Shown here: positions 8,537 to 17,831 of the stretch, piece after piece
How the letters are laid out: each line of letters starts with the position of its first letter
Numbering within the stretch: the first letter of the stretch is position 1
Source: Sideroxydans sp. CL21
Lineage (GTDB): Bacteria > Pseudomonadota > Gammaproteobacteria > Burkholderiales > Gallionellaceae
Reading direction: 5' to 3'
Assembly: GCF_902459525.1 (NCBI RefSeq)
Contig: NZ_LR699166.1
Location: forward strand, 2,616,501-2,680,500
Length of the DNA stretch: 64,000 nucleotides
The notes under the pieces: model-generated
Seen by the model: the letters and a program-made list of their open reading frames with translations, nothing else
Database searches by the model: none
What the model was told of the DNA's origin: nothing
Program-made: the position numbers and the translations under genes

Positions 8537-9634
8537 TCAGGCGTTGCCGATTCCGCTGGTCGGGAGTTTGATCAGCTTGGCAAAATCCAGCATGCGCCGG
8601 ATCGGCAACACCGCACGCGGAATGATGGCAGGGTCGACATGGATCTCGTTGTTGCCGCGCTCCAGCACTTCCGCCAGATTGATCAAGCCGTTCATCGCCA
8701 TCCACGGACAGTGGCTGCAACTGGTGCAGTTCGCACCGACCCCGGCGGTGGGCGCTTCGAGGAATATCTTGTCAGGACACAGGGTACGCATCTTGTGCAG
8801 GATGCCGTTGTCGGTGGCCACGATGAACTCTCTGGCGCCGGAACCCTGTGCCGCCTTGATCAGCTGCGTGGTGGAGCCGACCACATCGGCCAGTTTGATC
8901 ACGGCACGCGGCGACTCCGGATGCACCAATACTTTGGCCTGCGGGTGCAGCATTTTCAACTCGACGAGTTCTTTCGCCTTGTATTCGTCGTGCACGATGC
9001 ACGAGCCTTGCCAGAGCAGCATGTCCGCCCCGGTCTGTTCCTGCACGTAGTTGCCGAGGTGGCGATCCGGCGCCCACAATATCTTCTTGCCCTGTTCCTT
9101 GAGATGCTTGACCACCGGCATTGCGATCGAACTCGTCACCATCCAGTCGGCCCGTGCCTTGACTGCTGCGCTGGTGTTGGCATACACCACCACGGTACGG
9201 TCGGGATGGGCATCGCAGAAGGCGGCAAACTCGTCTGCGGGACATCCCAAGTCCAGCGAACATTCCGCTTCGAGATCAGGCATCAGCACGCGCTTTTCCG
9301 GATTCAGTATCTTTGCGGTCTCTCCCATGAAGCGCACGCCTGCAACAACAATCGTTTTGGCCGGATGCTGGTGGCCGAAGTTGGCCATATCCAGGGAATC
9401 CGAAACGATCCCGCCCGTCTGCTCCGCCAGATCCTGCAGGTCCGAATTTACATAGTAATGCGACACCAGCACGGCATCCTGTTCCTTCAACATGCGTTTG
9501 ATGCGTGCGATCAACTCGGCCTTTTCGGCCGCATCCGGCTCACGCGGCTTTTTCGCCCATGCATGTGCCGTGCTGCAACTGGTCTGGGCGGCATCGGGAT
9601 GATCGTAAGCGATGGAGATGATGTTTTCAGCCAT
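8537..9634 (-). CDS. nadA: Quinolinate synthase A
   Basis: Iron-sulfur enzyme that condenses iminoaspartate with dihydroxyacetone phosphate to quinolinate, the NAD precursor. The 365-residue form starts [13 protein letters not shown]. The motif [14 protein letters not shown] near the C-terminus contains a cluster-ligand cysteine, with two other conserved cysteines upstream (in [10 protein letters not shown] and GSCIVHDEY). The start overlaps the end of nudB by eight bases. It was chosen over an in-frame upstream extension that is only shadow coding. Confidence 0.93.
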   Translation of the reverse strand: MAENIISIAYDHPDAAQTSCSTAHAWAKKPREPDAAEKAELIARIKRMLKEQDAVLVSHYYVNSDLQDLAEQTGGIVSDSLDMANFGHQHPAKTIVVAGVRFMGETAKILNPEKRVLMPDLEAECSLDLGCPADEFAAFCDAHPDRTVVVYANTSAAVKARADWMVTSSIAMPVVKHLKEQGKKILWAPDRHLGNYVQEQTGADMLLWQGSCIVHDEYKAKELVELKMLHPQAKVLVHPESPRAVIKLADVVGSTTQLIKAAQGSGAREFIVATDNGILHKMRTLCPDKIFLEAPTAGVGANCTSCSHCPWMAMNGLINLAEVLERGNNEIHVDPAIIPRAVLPIRRMLDFAKLIKLPTSGIGNA

Positions 9635-10076
9635 GTTGGATACGTTCCGGTAGTTGCAGGATCGCCGCACGGTTGCTCGGCGAAAATACCTTGTCCGCCG
9701 CAACGTCCCAAGGCAACCACTGGTAGTTCAGGTGTTCGCGCGGCGATAGTTGGACTGCGACTTGTTGCGGGAGTTGCAAACCGAACACATGCTCGGTGTT
9801 ATGAGTTGTTCCGGGAGCATAGCGATGCGCCCACCGAGGATAGATCTCGTACACATTCTGCTCCTGCCAGTCGGTGAGCACATAGCGCGCCGCGTCCAGT
9901 CCGGTTTCTTCTTTCACTTCGCGTATCGCGGTCTCGCGCAAGGTCTCTTCATCATCGCGGCTGCCGGTCACCGATTGCCAATAACCCGGATAGTCGGCAC
10001 GCTCCATCAGCAGCACGTCGAGCGCCGAAGTATGGATGACGATCAGCACCGAGATGGGTTGTTTATATGCAGGCAT
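9627..10076 (-). CDS. nudB: Dihydroneopterin triphosphate diphosphatase (Nudix)
   Basis: Nudix hydrolase of 149 residues that likely removes pyrophosphate from dihydroneopterin triphosphate in folate synthesis. The Nudix box runs [23 protein letters not shown], matching GX5EX7REUXEEXGU. The position downstream of aspS is the usual place for nudB in betaproteobacteria. Its ATG overlaps the barstar stop as TAATG. Confidence 0.88.
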   Translation of the reverse strand: MPAYKQPISVLIVIHTSALDVLLMERADYPGYWQSVTGSRDDEETLRETAIREVKEETGLDAARYVLTDWQEQNVYEIYPRWAHRYAPGTTHNTEHVFGLQLPQQVAVQLSPREHLNYQWLPWDVAADKVFSPSNRAAILQLPERIQHG

Positions 10077-10450
10077 TATGCGATGAACACCCAGAACGCT
10101 TTGTCCTGCAGCTTCCAGAACGATATGGTGGCGTCGAGGATGTCATCCAGCACTGCCTCGCCTGACGGATCGCCCTGCAGCAGCAATACATATCCGGATG
10201 CGGGGCACCAGGAAAGATCGCCCAATGCATCGGCCAACGCATCCCAGTTGTGACCGAACCAGTCTGGTGCCGCTATCGCGCGCGCCAACTCTGCCAGCAC
10301 CTCACCTTTGCCGCTGGCATTCGCGATATCCGCCTCGAACACGGCGAATCCGCCTTCCGTCGCGCTGGCGCGCAAATCCTCCAGGGAACAATTGAGGCGA
10401 TATACCCCAGCCTCGCTCACGCTCTGCAGCCGCTTGCACAAATCGCTCAT
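10076..10450 (-). CDS. Barstar-family ribonuclease inhibitor
   Basis: Cytoplasmic protein of 124 residues from ATG 10450, preceded by AGGGAG. The C-terminal two thirds carries barstar-like blocks: FAVFEADI, a helix with PDWFGHNWDALADALGDLSW, and FWKLQDKAFWVFIA. Barstar proteins plug the active site of barnase-type RNases. The gene begins two bases after the stop of an exported barnase-like RNase, so this is a likely enzyme-immunity pair. Confidence 0.85.
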   Translation of the reverse strand: MSDLCKRLQSVSEAGVYRLNCSLEDLRASATEGGFAVFEADIANASGKGEVLAELARAIAAPDWFGHNWDALADALGDLSWCPASGYVLLLQGDPSGEAVLDDILDATISFWKLQDKAFWVFIA

Positions 10451-10452
10451 GC

Positions 10453-10941
10453 TCACTCCCTGATACGACGGAAAGAACGGTAATGATCGTCGGAGTAATA
10501 GCACTCCGGCAGTGCGAATGGGTCGCTGCGCAGCAGCGGGGCTGCGCCAAGATCGCCCGGAGGGCGAGTGTCTGGCGGCGTACCCTTTACGGGTAAACCC
10601 ATCGGCCTACCCCTTGCGGGTGCGATGCCGCAGACGATGCGCCGTGCACCCCGATTGCGTGCGCCCGGCGATTTCACGGTGTATTCGTGGTAATAACCTC
10701 GTTGCTGCTGCGGCAGCACGTGTTCGTAGTTGCTGAACACCACGCCGTCGCGCGAATAAGGGAAAGGACCATTGTTCTTGATGAGTTGCAGGGTATTGCG
10801 CGCTTCCGTTGGCAGCTCGGCAAGGCTGATGGGTGCGTTAGCAACGGAACCATGAGAATGATGGCTGCGCGCCTGCGCAAACGGCAAGCACAGCAGCAAG
10901 CCAATCAGCAGCCACCACTGCGCTCGAGTCACGCGCGGCAT
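10453..10941 (-). CDS. Exported barnase-like guanyl-specific ribonuclease with in-frame insert
   Basis: 162 residues with a signal peptide (about 1-24). The catalytic set of barnase-type RNases can be placed: Glu73 in FSNYEHVLP, Arg in GARRIV (about 98-103) and His153 in SDDHYRSFRRI. Residues about 106-145 are encoded by a hairpin-rich 120-bp insert. Without them the protein would be about 122 residues, normal for the family. The insert falls between the Arg-bearing and His-bearing strands, which form a hairpin in barnase, so activity may survive. It sits between aspS and its barstar-like inhibitor. Confidence 0.85.
   Translation of the reverse strand: MPRVTRAQWWLLIGLLLCLPFAQARSHHSHGSVANAPISLAELPTEARNTLQLIKNNGPFPYSRDGVVFSNYEHVLPQQQRGYYHEYTVKSPGARNRGARRIVCGIAPARGRPMGLPVKGTPPDTRPPGDLGAAPLLRSDPFALPECYYSDDHYRSFRRIRE
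10507..10626. repeat. Hairpin-rich 120-bp element B, in frame inside the RNase gene
   Basis: This segment interrupts the conserved RNase sequence between RIVCG and ECYYSDDHY. It holds a string of small inverted repeats: GCGCAGC/GCTGCGC, CGCCC/GGGCG, TACCC/GGGTA and ACCC/GGGT. It has no stop in the host frame and a length divisible by three. I found no second copy in this window. It differs in sequence from element A. Confidence 0.6.
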
Positions 10942-10943
10942 CC

Positions 10944-12740
10944 TTATTCCTTGGGCGCCTCGGTCGCCGCTGGCTGGCGCAAACGGATGTGCAGTTCGCG
11001 CAGTTGTTTCTCATCCACCGGTGACGGCGCCTGGGTCAGGAGGCATTGTGCACGCTGCGTCTTGGGGAAGGCAATCACGTCTCGGATGGATTCGGAGCCG
11101 GTCATCATGGTGACGATGCGATCAAGGCCGAAGGCCAAGCCGCCGTGAGGCGGTGCGCCGTATTGCAATGCATCCAGCAGGAAACCAAACTTGAGTTGGG
11201 CCTCTTCCGCGCCAATATTGAGCGCGCGGAATACTTGGCTCTGCACCGCTTCTTTGTGGATACGCACCGAGCCGCCGCCGATCTCGGAACCGTTCAGGGC
11301 GAGGTCATAGGCTTTGGCCAGGCATTTGCCCGGATCGCTTTCCAGCATGGACAGATGCTCGTCCTTGGGCGCGGTGAACGGGTGATGGCAGGCGTTCCAG
11401 CGCTTGGCTTCGTCGTCGTATTCGAACATCGGGAAGTCAACCACCCACAGCGGCTCCCACGCCTTGCCGTTGGTGTAGCCTTTCTCGTGGCCGATCTTGC
11501 TGCGCAAAGCGCCCAGCGCGTCGTTGACGATCTTTGCCTTGTCCGCACCGAAGAAAATGATATCGCCATTCTGAGCACCAGTGCGCTCGATGATGATCTT
11601 CAGCGCGGCTTCGTTCAGGTTCTTCACGATCGGCGATTGCAGGCCGGTCTCGTTCAGTTGCGTAACGTCGTTGACCTTGATGTAAGCCAGCCCCTTGGCA
11701 CCGTATATGCCGACAAATTTTGTGTATTCATCAATCTCGCCGCGCGTGAACGTGCCGCCGTTAGGCACGCGCAAAGCCGCCACGCGGCCATTCTCGGAGT
11801 TGGCGACACCGGCAAACACCTTGAACGCGACATCCTTCACGGCGTCGGTCACCTCGGTGATCTCCAGCGTCACGCGCAGGTCGGGCTTGTCCGAACCGAA
11901 ACGGTTCATCGCTTCCGCATAGCTCATGCGCGGGAACGGGTTGGGCAGCGCCACGTTCAGCACTTCCTTGAACACCGTGCGGATCATTTCTTCCATCAAC
12001 TCCATGATCTGCTCTTCGGTCAGGAAGGATGTCTCGATATCCACCTGGGTGAATTCGGGCTGGCGGTCGGCGCGCAAGTCTTCGTCGCGGAAACATTTGG
12101 TGATCTGGTAGTAACGGTCGAAGCCGGCCACCATCAGCAGCTGTTTGAACAATTGCGGCGACTGCGGCAGGGCAAAGAACTCGCCGGCATGCACACGCGA
12201 CGGCACGAGGTAATCGCGGGCTCCTTCGGGTGTGGACTTGGTCAGCATCGGCGTTTCGATGTCGATGAAACCCTTGTCGTCCAGGTAGCGGCGGAATGCA
12301 CGGGCCGTCTGGTAACGCAGCATCATGTTCTTCTGCATCTGCGGACGGCGCAAATCGATCACACGGTGCGTGAGGCGTACGTTTTCGGACAGGTTCTCGT
12401 CGTCCAGCTGGAACGGCGGCGTGACGGCGACATTCAGCACTTCGATTTCATGGCACAGCAGCTCGATCTCGCCGCTGGGAATGTTCTTGTTCTCGGTGCC
12501 TTCCGGGCGGCGGCGCACGCGGCCAGTCACTTTCAGCACGTACTCGTTGCGCACCGATTCGGCAATCTTGAACATGTCTGCGCGATCCGGGTCGCACACC
12601 ACCTGTGCCAGGCCTTCGCGGTCGCGCAGGTCGATGAAGATTACACCGCCGTGATCGCGGCGGCGATGTGCCCAGCCGCACAGGGTGACGGTCTGGCCGA
12701 GGTTGGAAACATTGAGTTGCCCGCAGTAATGAGTTCGCAT
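10944..12740 (-). CDS. aspS: Aspartyl-tRNA synthetase
   Basis: Class II synthetase of 598 residues, bacterial type. It has an N-terminal OB-fold anticodon-binding domain (about 1-105), a catalytic core with motif 2 ([22 protein letters not shown] region), a GAD insertion domain, and motif 3 ([11 protein letters not shown]) near the C-terminus. Whether it is discriminating or also charges tRNA-Asn cannot be settled by eye. Only two bases separate its stop from the RNase start. Confidence 0.96.
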   Translation of the reverse strand: MRTHYCGQLNVSNLGQTVTLCGWAHRRRDHGGVIFIDLRDREGLAQVVCDPDRADMFKIAESVRNEYVLKVTGRVRRRPEGTENKNIPSGEIELLCHEIEVLNVAVTPPFQLDDENLSENVRLTHRVIDLRRPQMQKNMMLRYQTARAFRRYLDDKGFIDIETPMLTKSTPEGARDYLVPSRVHAGEFFALPQSPQLFKQLLMVAGFDRYYQITKCFRDEDLRADRQPEFTQVDIETSFLTEEQIMELMEEMIRTVFKEVLNVALPNPFPRMSYAEAMNRFGSDKPDLRVTLEITEVTDAVKDVAFKVFAGVANSENGRVAALRVPNGGTFTRGEIDEYTKFVGIYGAKGLAYIKVNDVTQLNETGLQSPIVKNLNEAALKIIIERTGAQNGDIIFFGADKAKIVNDALGALRSKIGHEKGYTNGKAWEPLWVVDFPMFEYDDEAKRWNACHHPFTAPKDEHLSMLESDPGKCLAKAYDLALNGSEIGGGSVRIHKEAVQSQVFRALNIGAEEAQLKFGFLLDALQYGAPPHGGLAFGLDRIVTMMTGSESIRDVIAFPKTQRAQCLLTQAPSPVDEKQLRELHIRLRQPAATEAPKE

Positions 12741-12783
12741 AGATGATTCAGTTCAGATTGATCAAAAAAAAACAAAAGGGAAA

Positions 12784-13404
12784 TTACTTATTCGGTTTGG
12801 CCGGTTTGGCCGCCGTTTCAGGTGTGGTAACCACACCCATCGAAATGATGGCCTTGAATGCCGCATCCACGTTGATGTCCAGCTCGATAGTCTCGGACTT
12901 CTTTACGTAAAAATAGAAACCGTTCACCGGACTGGGCGTGGTCGGCACGAATACGCCGACATACTCGTCACCTGCCAGGACGCGCGTCACTTCCCCGGGC
13001 ACGCTGGTCTGGAATGCCAATGACCATGTCTGGGGATGCGGGTAGCGCACCAGCAATACTTTGCCGAAAGCGCTGCCGCTCTCCGACAGCAGCGTATCGC
13101 TGACTTGCTTGACACTGTTGTAGATGGCATTGACGAAAGGGATACGGCGCAACAGGCCATCCCAATAGGTCAGTAGGCGCTGGCCGAATACGTTACGAAC
13201 GAGCAAACCGGTAGTCAGCACGACGACTACTGTCAGAATGACGCCCAAGCCGGGAATGTGGATGCCCAGCAATTCATCCGGATGCCAATGCCTCGGCAAC
13301 AAGGTCAGAGTCAGGTCCAGAGTGCTGATGATGAGGTTCAAGACCCACAGGGTGATGCCCAGCGGCACCCAGACGAGTAAACCTGTCAGCAGGTATTTCT
13401 TCAC
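12784..13404 (-). CDS. DUF502 membrane protein
   Basis: 206 residues from a GTG start that overlaps the fmdB stop (GTGA). Two N-terminal membrane segments (about 5-30 and 55-80) precede a soluble region with RRIPFVNAIYNSVKQV and GEYVGVFVPTTPSPVNG-like blocks typical of DUF502. Biochemical function is unknown; the gene is commonly adjacent to fmdB and aspS in betaproteobacteria. The C-terminus is Ala/Lys/Pro-rich. Confidence 0.85.
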   Translation of the reverse strand: MKKYLLTGLLVWVPLGITLWVLNLIISTLDLTLTLLPRHWHPDELLGIHIPGLGVILTVVVVLTTGLLVRNVFGQRLLTYWDGLLRRIPFVNAIYNSVKQVSDTLLSESGSAFGKVLLVRYPHPQTWSLAFQTSVPGEVTRVLAGDEYVGVFVPTTPSPVNGFYFYVKKSETIELDINVDAAFKAIISMGVVTTPETAAKPAKPNK

Positions 13405-13646
13405 GAATGAGTGCCTGCAGCCGGACAGGCCGAGCAGGCTGACGGCTCGCACTGAACTGCTGGCTTGTTCTTGAAATCGGTGGCGTAGTAACCGCTACCT
13501 TTTAGCTGAAAGCCAGCCGCGCTGATCTGCTTGGCGAAGGCTTCCTGGCCGCATTCCGGGCATTTTGTCAACGGTGCGTCGCTGATCTTCTGCATCACAT
13601 CTTTTTGTGCGCCACAGCTGCTGCAACGATATTCATAGATGGGCAT
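13401..13646 (-). CDS. FmdB-family zinc-ribbon protein
   Basis: 81 residues starting MPIYEYRCSSCG, the family hallmark. Two Cys pairs (CSSC and CPEC) form a predicted zinc ribbon. A Cys-rich tail (CEPSACSACPA) may add a metal site. Function is unknown; regulatory or metal-handling roles are suggested for the family. It is first of the run fmdB-DUF502-aspS. Confidence 0.9.
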   Translation of the reverse strand: MPIYEYRCSSCGAQKDVMQKISDAPLTKCPECGQEAFAKQISAAGFQLKGSGYYATDFKNKPAVQCEPSACSACPAAGTHS

Positions 13647-13674
13647 GTCCTGCTCCTGCATTTGAAAGGCGCGC

Positions 13675-13680
13675 ATTATA
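13675..13680 (-). promoter_or_regulatory. Candidate -10 box for the fmdB-aspS run
   Basis: On the minus strand the hexamer is a perfect TATAAT, about 29 bp upstream of the fmdB ATG. I see no good -35 at 16-18 bp, so an activator or a weak -35 is implied. Confidence 0.4.
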
Positions 13681-13845
13681 CCCCGCGCCCCCGAATAGGA
13701 AGAAGCTGGTTTATCGCAGCAGCATTTCAACGATACTAACTCATGCCATGCGCCTGCACCCTGTTCCATTTGCAGCGGATATATCTGGAATATGCATTAA
13801 TCAGGACGAGCATCCCGTTCATCTATTCATCTGCGCAGGGTGAAT

Positions 13846-13968
13846 TCAAAAGTGCCCGCTCCCCGCAAAAACGGTGTACTCAGCCGATACTTCCTCAGCT
13901 GCGTAACTTTTCATGGAAAACAAGCCGTACACAAGAATAAAAATAATCCCAAGCCAAATCGGTTTCAT
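13846..13968 (-). CDS. Small membrane or exported protein, 40 residues
   Basis: ATG at 13968 preceded by GGAGG with good spacing. The start MKPIWLGIIFILVYGLFS is a hydrophobic helix followed by MKSYAAEEVSAEYTVFAG, so a signal peptide (cleavage after SYA) or an N-terminal anchor. I do not recognise it. The surrounding 13969-14150 and 13681-13845 hold no other supported gene. It is too short for a homology judgement by eye. Confidence 0.5.
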   Translation of the reverse strand: MKPIWLGIIFILVYGLFSMKSYAAEEVSAEYTVFAGSGHF

Positions 13969-14150
13969 GCATCCTCCATTCGCTCGCTCCCGCATAACCG
14001 GAATCGTCGAATTTAGTAATGCAACAGCTGTGCCAAAGCTGAAATTGTCTGTCCGCAAAGGGCAAGACCGACGGTTTGATGGAATATTGGCGAAGGAATG
14101 ACAACAACTGACGACAGGCAGACAACCATAAATCCATACTAAAAACAATG

Positions 14151-14693
14151 TTATATATCGGTGCCAGACCATTTTCCTGGTGCAATCCCGTCCAGTGACC
14201 ATTCCCCGATCCCATGACGTATCAAGCGCAAGGTAGGAAAGCCGACTGCAGCCGTCATGCGTCGAATCTGGCGGTTCTTGCCTTCGCGTATGGTGAGTTG
14301 CAGCCAGCAGGTAGGAATGTCTTTGCGAAAGCGAACCGGCGGGTCGCGTGACCAGAGGTCGGCAGGCTCTTCCATCAGACTTGCTTGTGCCGGAAGGGTC
14401 AACCCATCCTTCAACTGCACACCGCCTCGCAAGCGTTCCAGAGCCGCTTCGTCTGGAATACCTTCCACTTGCACCCAATAAGTCTTGGGCAGTTTGTGAC
14501 TTGGATCGGTAATGCGATGTTGCAGCTTGCCGTCGTCAGTGAGCAACAACAGCCCCTCGCTGCCGGTATCCAAACGACCTGCGGGATAGAAACCCGGAGC
14601 TGTAATGTAATCCGCCAATGTCGGATGCAGACCGTCGCGGCTGAATTGGCAGATCACTCCATACGGCTTGTTGAACAGCAAAATCCGACTCAT
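14151..14693 (-). CDS. rluE: 23S rRNA pseudouridine synthase, RluE type
   Basis: 180-residue member of the RsuA/RluB/E/F family. The catalytic motif GRLDTGSEGLLLL is intact (Asp at about 43), as are KTYWVQVEG and REGKNRQIRRM near the C-terminus. It lacks the N-terminal S4 domain of RsuA/RluB, which points to RluE. RluE modifies uridine 2457 of 23S rRNA in E. coli. It is probably monocistronic. Confidence 0.85.
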   Translation of the reverse strand: MSRILLFNKPYGVICQFSRDGLHPTLADYITAPGFYPAGRLDTGSEGLLLLTDDGKLQHRITDPSHKLPKTYWVQVEGIPDEAALERLRGGVQLKDGLTLPAQASLMEEPADLWSRDPPVRFRKDIPTCWLQLTIREGKNRQIRRMTAAVGFPTLRLIRHGIGEWSLDGIAPGKWSGTDI

Positions 14694-14769
14694 TTTCTAC
14701 TTACGGCACAGCAATGCCGTGTTTTCCATAAAGAACCGCAATGTTCCGGCAACTCAAATGTAATGTGAT

Positions 14770-14803
14770 AAAAAAGCCCGCCACTTTCGTGGCGGGCTTT
14801 TTT
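14770..14803. terminator. Bidirectional intrinsic terminator after the cold-shock gene
   Basis: A 10-bp stem AGCCCGCCAC / GTGGCGGGCT with a TTTC loop is flanked by A-run and T-run. It lies 17 bp beyond the cold-shock stop codon on the minus strand. Confidence 0.88.
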
Positions 14804-14819
14804 ACAACTCAAACAGGGA

Positions 14820-15023
14820 TTAACCCGCTTGAATGTTGGAGGCTTGCTTGCCCTTTGGTCCTTGAACAACTTCGAAAGTCACTTTCTGACCTTCTTTGAG
14901 AGACTTGAAGCCGCTCATGTTGATCGCGGAGAAATGCGCGAACAAATCTTCGCTGCCATCATCGGGAGTAATGAAACCAAAACCCTTTGCATCGTTGAAC
15001 CATTTAACAGTACCGTTTGCCAT
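14820..15023 (-). CDS. cspA: Cold-shock domain protein
   Basis: 67 residues: [20 protein letters not shown], then DLFAHFSAI, the RNP1 and RNP2 nucleic-acid-binding motifs of the CSD fold. It is an RNA chaperone by family. An untranslated leader of roughly 120 nt is implied by the promoter at 15150-15179, as in cold-inducible csp genes. A strong terminator follows. It is divergent from clpS. Which Csp paralogue it is cannot be told. Confidence 0.93.
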   Translation of the reverse strand: MANGTVKWFNDAKGFGFITPDDGSEDLFAHFSAINMSGFKSLKEGQKVTFEVVQGPKGKQASNIQAG

Positions 15024-15149
15024 GCTTAACTTCCTTACAAAAAACAACGGGTGGAATCCCGTCAAATTGTTTGAATTCCAAGATCGCAAATGGGACCGCA
15101 CATGGCAAAACCAGCACTAGCAGATACTTTGATTCAAACACCCGAACGC

Positions 15150-15179
15150 TTTTTACCCCACTTGAACTTACAACGTCAA
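15150..15179 (-). promoter_or_regulatory. Candidate sigma-70 promoter of the cold-shock gene
   Basis: On the minus strand, TTGACG (15179-15174) and TAAAAA (15155-15150) are separated by 18 bp. The predicted leader to the ATG at 15023 is about 120 nt, typical of cold-shock mRNAs. Confidence 0.45.
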
Positions 15180-15269
15180 GGGCAAAATACAATTTATTAG
15201 CGAATTGACTTGAAAAACCCGCGTTAATCGTCAAATATGGAGTTGTGCACCGGGTGAGAATAGCAAACA

Positions 15270-15572
15270 ATGGCAACCAAGCAAGAAAACGTAAACCTGC
15301 TGGAGCGCAGCAAAACCAAGCCGCCCAAGCTTTATAAGGTGATTCTGTTCAATGATGATTTCACCACTATGGAGTTCGTCATTGAGGTTTTGAGGACTTT
15401 TTTTTCGATGGGTCAGGAACGCGCGACGCAAGTCATGCTCCAAATACACAATAAGGGTTCCGCCGTATGTGGCGTGTACCCAAAAGACATCGCTGAAACC
15501 AAGGTATCTCAGGTATCGGCGTTTGCAACGCAGCATGGACATCCTTTACGATGTCATACGGAGGAAAACTAA
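15270..15572 (+). CDS. clpS: ClpAP adaptor protein ClpS
   Basis: 100 residues. The unstructured N-terminal tail is followed by the ClpS core: [20 protein letters not shown] (N-degron pocket) and the block [16 protein letters not shown]. ClpS hands N-end-rule substrates to ClpAP. Its TAA is immediately followed by the clpA ATG, and GGAGG for clpA lies inside clpS, so the two are coupled. Confidence 0.95.
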   Translation: MATKQENVNLLERSKTKPPKLYKVILFNDDFTTMEFVIEVLRTFFSMGQERATQVMLQIHNKGSAVCGVYPKDIAETKVSQVSAFATQHGHPLRCHTEEN

Positions 15573-17831
15573 ATGATCGCGCAAGAACTGGAAGTCAGCC
15601 TGCATCTGGCATTCGTCGAAGCCCGCCAGAAACGGCACGAATTCATCACCGTCGAACACCTGTTGCTCGCGATGCTGGATAATCCTTCCGCTGCGCACGT
15701 GCTGCGTGCCTGCGGGGCGGACATTGAGGAGTTGCGCGCCGTGCTGGTGCAACATATCGAGACTCATACCCCGGTCGTCCCCGGTATCGGCGAGGTGGAC
15801 ACTCAGCCCACTGTAGGTTTCCAACGCGTAATTCAGCGTGCCATCCTGCATGTGCAGTCCACCAACAAGAAAGAAGTGACCGGAGCAAACATTCTGGTTG
15901 CACTGTTCGGGGAAAAGGAGTCCCACGCGGTATATTTCCTCAACCAGCGCGCGGTCACCCGTCTCGACGTGGTGAATTACATCGCGCATGGCATCAATAA
16001 GACTGCCGAAATCCAGCCCTCCACGCAAAAAACCGCGAACGAATCGGATGCCGAGCAGGAAAACAGCAGCGACAGTGCGCTCAAAAATTACACTCTGGAT
16101 CTGAACGCCCATGCCTTGGCAGGCAAAGTCGATCCGCTCATAGGTCGCGATGTTGAACTGGAGCGCGTAATTCAGACTTTGTGCCGCCGCCGCAAGAACA
16201 ACCCGCTGCTGGTAGGTGAAGCCGGCGTGGGCAAGACGGCAATAGCCGAGGGACTGGCGCGCAACATAGTTGAAGGCGACGTACCGGATATTTTGAAAGA
16301 TGCGCATGTCTACTCGCTGGACATGGGTTCATTGCTGGCCGGGACCAAATACCGCGGCGATTTCGAGCAACGCCTGAAAGCTGTGCTTAAAGAACTCAAA
16401 GACGCCCCCAACGCGGTGCTGTTCATTGACGAAATCCACACGTTGATCGGAGCCGGCGCCGCTTCCGGCGGCACAATGGACGCCTCCAACTTGCTCAAAC
16501 CCGCACTTTCCAGCGGCGCGTTGAAGTGCATCGGCGCCACGACCTATCAGGAATATCGCGGCATCTTCGAGAAGGATTCGGCGCTATCTCGCCGTTTCCA
16601 GAAGATTGACGTGTCAGAGCCGTCTGTAGAACAGACCATCGAGATTCTCAAAGGTCTGAAATCACGTTTTGAAGTACACCATAGTATCAAGTTCAGCGCC
16701 GCCGCCATCACCAGCGCCGCCGAATTGTCTGCACGCTTTATCAACGATCGCCACTTACCGGACAAGGCCATTGATGTATTGGACGAAGCAGGAGCAGCCC
16801 AACGCATCCTGCCCAAGTCCAAACAGAAAAAGGTCGTGGGAAAGCACGAAATCGAAGAAATTATTGCCAAGATTGCGCGCATCCCGACGCGCACCGTGTC
16901 GCATGATGACCGCAATGCCCTGAAAAATCTGGATAGGGACCTGAAAGCCACGGTATTCGGCCAAGACAAAGCCATCGATGCACTCGCACGTGCCATCAAA
17001 ATGTCGCGCAGCGGCCTCGGCAACCCGCAAAAACCAATCGGCAGCTTCCTGTTCTCCGGTCCCACCGGCGTCGGCAAGACCGAAGTGGCGCGTCAGCTTG
17101 CCTACATCATGGGCATGCCGATACACCGCTTTGACATGTCAGAATACATGGAGCGCCATGCCGTGTCGCGCCTGATCGGCGCGCCTCCCGGCTATGTCGG
17201 TTTCGACCAGGGCGGGCTGCTCACCGAAGCCATCAGCAAGCAACCGCATAGCGTGCTGCTGCTGGACGAGATTGAAAAGGCGCACCCGGACATCTTCAAC
17301 ATCCTGTTGCAGGTGATGGACCACGGCACGCTCACCGACAACAACGGGCGCAAATCCGATTTCCGCAACGTGGTTATCATCATGACCACCAATGCAGGCG
17401 CCGAAGCTTTGAACAAGACGCAGATCGGCTTTACCCAGGTTACGTCTGCCGGTGATGAATTGGTCGATATCAAGAAGATGTTTACACCGGAATTTCGCAA
17501 CCGTCTGGATGCAATCGTTTCCTTCGCTTCTTTATCCAAGGAAGTCATTCTGCGCGTGGTGGACAAATTCCTCATTCAGTTGGATGAACAATTGCACGAT
17601 AAAAAAGTGGATGCGATGTTCACCGACGCGCTCAAGGAATACCTCGCCGAGAACGGTTTCGATCCGCTCATGGGTGCACGCCCAATGGCACGCCTGATCC
17701 AGGATACCATCCGCTCCGCGCTGGCAGACGAACTGTTGTTTGGCAAGTTGGCGAATGGCGGCAAGGTCACGGTGGATGTGAAGGACGGCAAGGTAGTGCT
17801 GGAGTTTGAGGAAGAAACTGTCCCCGTCTGA
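15573..17831 (+). CDS. clpA: ATP-dependent Clp protease ATPase subunit ClpA
   Basis: 752-residue Hsp100 unfoldase. It has an N-terminal Clp_N repeat domain (1-145), AAA-1 with Walker [10 protein letters not shown] (about 215), AAA-2 with Walker [10 protein letters not shown] (about 497), and a C-terminal D2-small domain. The IGF/L-type ClpP-binding loop appears as KTQIGFTQ (about 612). It unfolds substrates for ClpP. The operon order clpS-clpA is standard. Confidence 0.96.
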   Translation: MIAQELEVSLHLAFVEARQKRHEFITVEHLLLAMLDNPSAAHVLRACGADIEELRAVLVQHIETHTPVVPGIGEVDTQPTVGFQRVIQRAILHVQSTNKKEVTGANILVALFGEKESHAVYFLNQRAVTRLDVVNYIAHGINKTAEIQPSTQKTANESDAEQENSSDSALKNYTLDLNAHALAGKVDPLIGRDVELERVIQTLCRRRKNNPLLVGEAGVGKTAIAEGLARNIVEGDVPDILKDAHVYSLDMGSLLAGTKYRGDFEQRLKAVLKELKDAPNAVLFIDEIHTLIGAGAASGGTMDASNLLKPALSSGALKCIGATTYQEYRGIFEKDSALSRRFQKIDVSEPSVEQTIEILKGLKSRFEVHHSIKFSAAAITSAAELSARFINDRHLPDKAIDVLDEAGAAQRILPKSKQKKVVGKHEIEEIIAKIARIPTRTVSHDDRNALKNLDRDLKATVFGQDKAIDALARAIKMSRSGLGNPQKPIGSFLFSGPTGVGKTEVARQLAYIMGMPIHRFDMSEYMERHAVSRLIGAPPGYVGFDQGGLLTEAISKQPHSVLLLDEIEKAHPDIFNILLQVMDHGTLTDNNGRKSDFRNVVIIMTTNAGAEALNKTQIGFTQVTSAGDELVDIKKMFTPEFRNRLDAIVSFASLSKEVILRVVDKFLIQLDEQLHDKKVDAMFTDALKEYLAENGFDPLMGARPMARLIQDTIRSALADELLFGKLANGGKVTVDVKDGKVVLEFEEETVPV

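Noticed and set aside
13846-14478. A 210-codon frame antisense to rluE
   Set aside because: It is a shadow of rluE; only its last 40 codons, behind a ribosome site, look real.
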